DNA of 64,000 nucleotides from Ensifer sp. IC4062 (GTDB lineage Bacteria; Pseudomonadota; Alphaproteobacteria; Rhizobiales; Rhizobiaceae): contig NZ_JADYVD010000038.1 of the NCBI RefSeq assembly GCF_020193575.1, positions 1 to 64,000 of the forward strand, written 5' to 3'. Position numbers and translations under genes: made by a program. Positions 62,872-64,000 of the stretch are shown here, piece after piece (the first letter of the stretch is position 1; every line of letters starts with the position of its first letter). The notes below the pieces were generated by a model. It did no database searches and was not told the origin of the DNA. It saw only the letters and a program-made list of their open reading frames with translations.

Positions 62872-64000
62872 GGGCTGCTCCTGCGCTGCGGATTCTTGCG
62901 ACCCTTTCCTCGAGGTCCGTCCACGGAGGGAGGTCCGTTCGGGTCGACCTCAGGTACTTGGCGATCTCCGCGAGGTCTCGATCTGTCATCGTCCTGAACG
63001 CTGGCATGGCGACACCAGGTTTCCCGTCCTCGGCGCTTACCCCCTCAAGGACGGCGTGGAGCAGGTTGTCGGGCTTTTCCAAGGACAGCGCCGAGTTCAG
63101 GCCGAGCGCCGGGCGAGCGTCGGCGACCTCTTCCCCGGCGTTGAAGTGGCAGGTAGCGCAAGCCGTGACGTAGAGGCGTTCACCTAGTGTCGCGAGCGGA
63201 GAGGCGCTTTGTGCGGCGTCTTGCTCAAGCGATCTCTGTTCCGCTGCCTCTTGTAGGGCAGAGCTGCCGCCACCGAAGGTTACCAGATACTGCGAGATCG
63301 CCTGGATGTCGTCGTCCGGGAGCTTCGCCAGGCCCTGGTGGACGACTGGAGACATCGGACCCGCGGCGGTACCGTGCAAGCGGCTCGAGCCGGTTCTCAG
63401 GTAGTTGTAGAAGTCCGAGGTACTCCACCCGGTTGGGGAAGGGGTGTTCCCATTCAGTGCGGGTGCGGTCCAGCCGTCGATGTCCGCTCCGTCCATCGCG
63501 CGCCAGGCAATCTCGGCTCCAAGGGCGTTCCTCGGGGTGTGGCAGGCCCCGCAATGCGCGATGCCGTCGACCAGATACCGCCCCCGGGCTTCCGCCGTTT
63601 GTAAGATCGCGTTTTCAGGTTCAGGCGGGCGGAAGAAGAGCAGCTTCCATCCGGTCTGGAGGAAGCGGATGCTCAAGGGAAAGGGGAGGGTGTTGTCCTG
63701 GTTCACTTGCCGCACGGGGGTGCGGGTCATGAAGTAGGCGTAAAGTGCGTCGATATCTTCGTCGCTCAACAGTGCGAAATGATCGTATGGGAACGCAGGG
63801 AATAGGTGCGAGCCGTCTCGCGACACGCCTTCACGCATAGCCCTCGCAAATGCGGACCGAGACCATGAACCCATACCGGTGGCTGGGTCTGGAGTTATGT
63901 TAGTCGGAAAAATCGTTCCGAACTGGGTAACGAGACCCCGACCACCCGCATAAGGTTTCGCCGGATCGGAAGTGTGACAGACGCCGCAGTAGCCCGCGCC
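62864..64000 (-). CDS. Triheme cytochrome c, alcohol/aldehyde dehydrogenase type (5' end outside window)
   Basis: The frame stays open to the right window edge, giving 378 residues; the N-terminus with its signal peptide lies outside. Three haem sites are visible: CGVCH near 63985, CGACH and CATCH. The middle part (SAFARAMREGVSRDGSHLFP, then FPYDHFALLSDEDIDALYAY) is typical of the cytochrome subunit of membrane alcohol dehydrogenases and IorAB-type aldehyde dehydrogenases. It should accept electrons from the Ior subunits and pass them to the respiratory chain. First visible gene of the operon. Confidence 0.92.
   Translation of the reverse strand, partial: GAGYCGVCHTSDPAKPYAGGRGLVTQFGTIFPTNITPDPATGMGSWSRSAFARAMREGVSRDGSHLFPAFPYDHFALLSDEDIDALYAYFMTRTPVRQVNQDNTLPFPLSIRFLQTGWKLLFFRPPEPENAILQTAEARGRYLVDGIAHCGACHTPRNALGAEIAWRAMDGADIDGWTAPALNGNTPSPTGWSTSDFYNYLRTGSSRLHGTAAGPMSPVVHQGLAKLPDDDIQAISQYLVTFGGGSSALQEAAEQRSLEQDAAQSASPLATLGERLYVTACATCHFNAGEEVADARPALGLNSALSLEKPDNLLHAVLEGVSAEDGKPGVAMPAFRTMTDRDLAEIAKYLRSTRTDLPPWTDLEERVARIRSAGAAHD

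Noticed and set aside
1-64000. CRISPR arrays, transposase genes, SOS boxes (GTTC-N7-GTTC) and rRNA genes
   Set aside because: Looked for by eye and not found; a short tandem GTTC pair near 19826 has only 4 bp between the halves.

Overview
The window looks like an accessory (probably plasmid-borne) segment of a rhizobial alphaproteobacterium (Rhizobium/Sinorhizobium/Agrobacterium group). The evidence is family content: an ImuB-DnaE2 mutasome, FixJ-type response regulators, DUF1194, small proteins of types I associate with rhizobia, and many LysR/AraC regulators. There is no rRNA, no complete tRNA, no ribosomal protein, no replication gene and no recognisable transposase, so the replicon type is inference.

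Layout. 1-4017: 3' end of imuB, then dnaE2. 4063-8300: a divergent PIN/HTH toxin-antitoxin-like pair, a DEDDh exonuclease, and a scrapyard of gene fragments including a second, broken dnaE2 3' end. 8380-13043: deaminase, DUF1194, flavin split-barrel protein, small conserved proteins and exonuclease III. 13560-16649: a molybdenum hydroxylase (IorA/IorB type) with its cytochrome c. 16742-21266: SnoaL-like protein, a decayed LysR gene, catalase and a disulfide oxidoreductase. 21328-24350: two response regulators, a membrane histidine kinase and, upstream on the same strand, a highly structured RNA. 24489-29018: LysR, two overlapping AraC genes and a secreted trypsin-like protease. 29067-37629 (minus strand): a probable five-gene signalling operon comprising a crotonase-family protein, a degenerate ECF sigma-like protein, a 1652-residue pseudokinase/ATPase/histidine kinase, a receiver-histidine kinase and a FixJ-type regulator. 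37862-42689 and 45749-48883: two copies of one module (alpha/beta hydrolase, SDR, tautomerase, DJ-1/PfpI protein). Between the copies lie Dps, DUF302 and a cyanamide-hydratase-like HD protein. 49105-52265: alcohol dehydrogenase, linalool dehydratase-isomerase-like protein and SCO. 52262-58011: AraC, LysE, isochorismatase, TehA-like and a ClpP-fold periplasmic protein. 58269-64000 (minus strand): a second Ior-type operon with a triheme cytochrome c, a DUF4126 protein and a frameshifted disulfide oxidoreductase.

How the parts may work together. Most genes deal with oxidants, electrophiles or small organic molecules. The strongest new observation is a direct repeat, TTGAA-N15-TTGAA (20 bp period, typical of AraC-family operators). 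It occurs in six intergenic regions upstream of these genes: five exact and two one-mismatch copies. The window also encodes four AraC-type regulators, three of them clearly similar at the N-terminus. This suggests one local regulon joining the first Ior operon, both hydrolase/SDR/DJ-1 modules, the HD protein, the dehydrogenase/linalool-isomerase operon, an AraC gene and the isochorismatase. The stimulus is unknown.

Decay is frequent: single-base frameshifts in G/C runs interrupt an SDR gene and an oxidoreductase gene, and several gene remnants are present.
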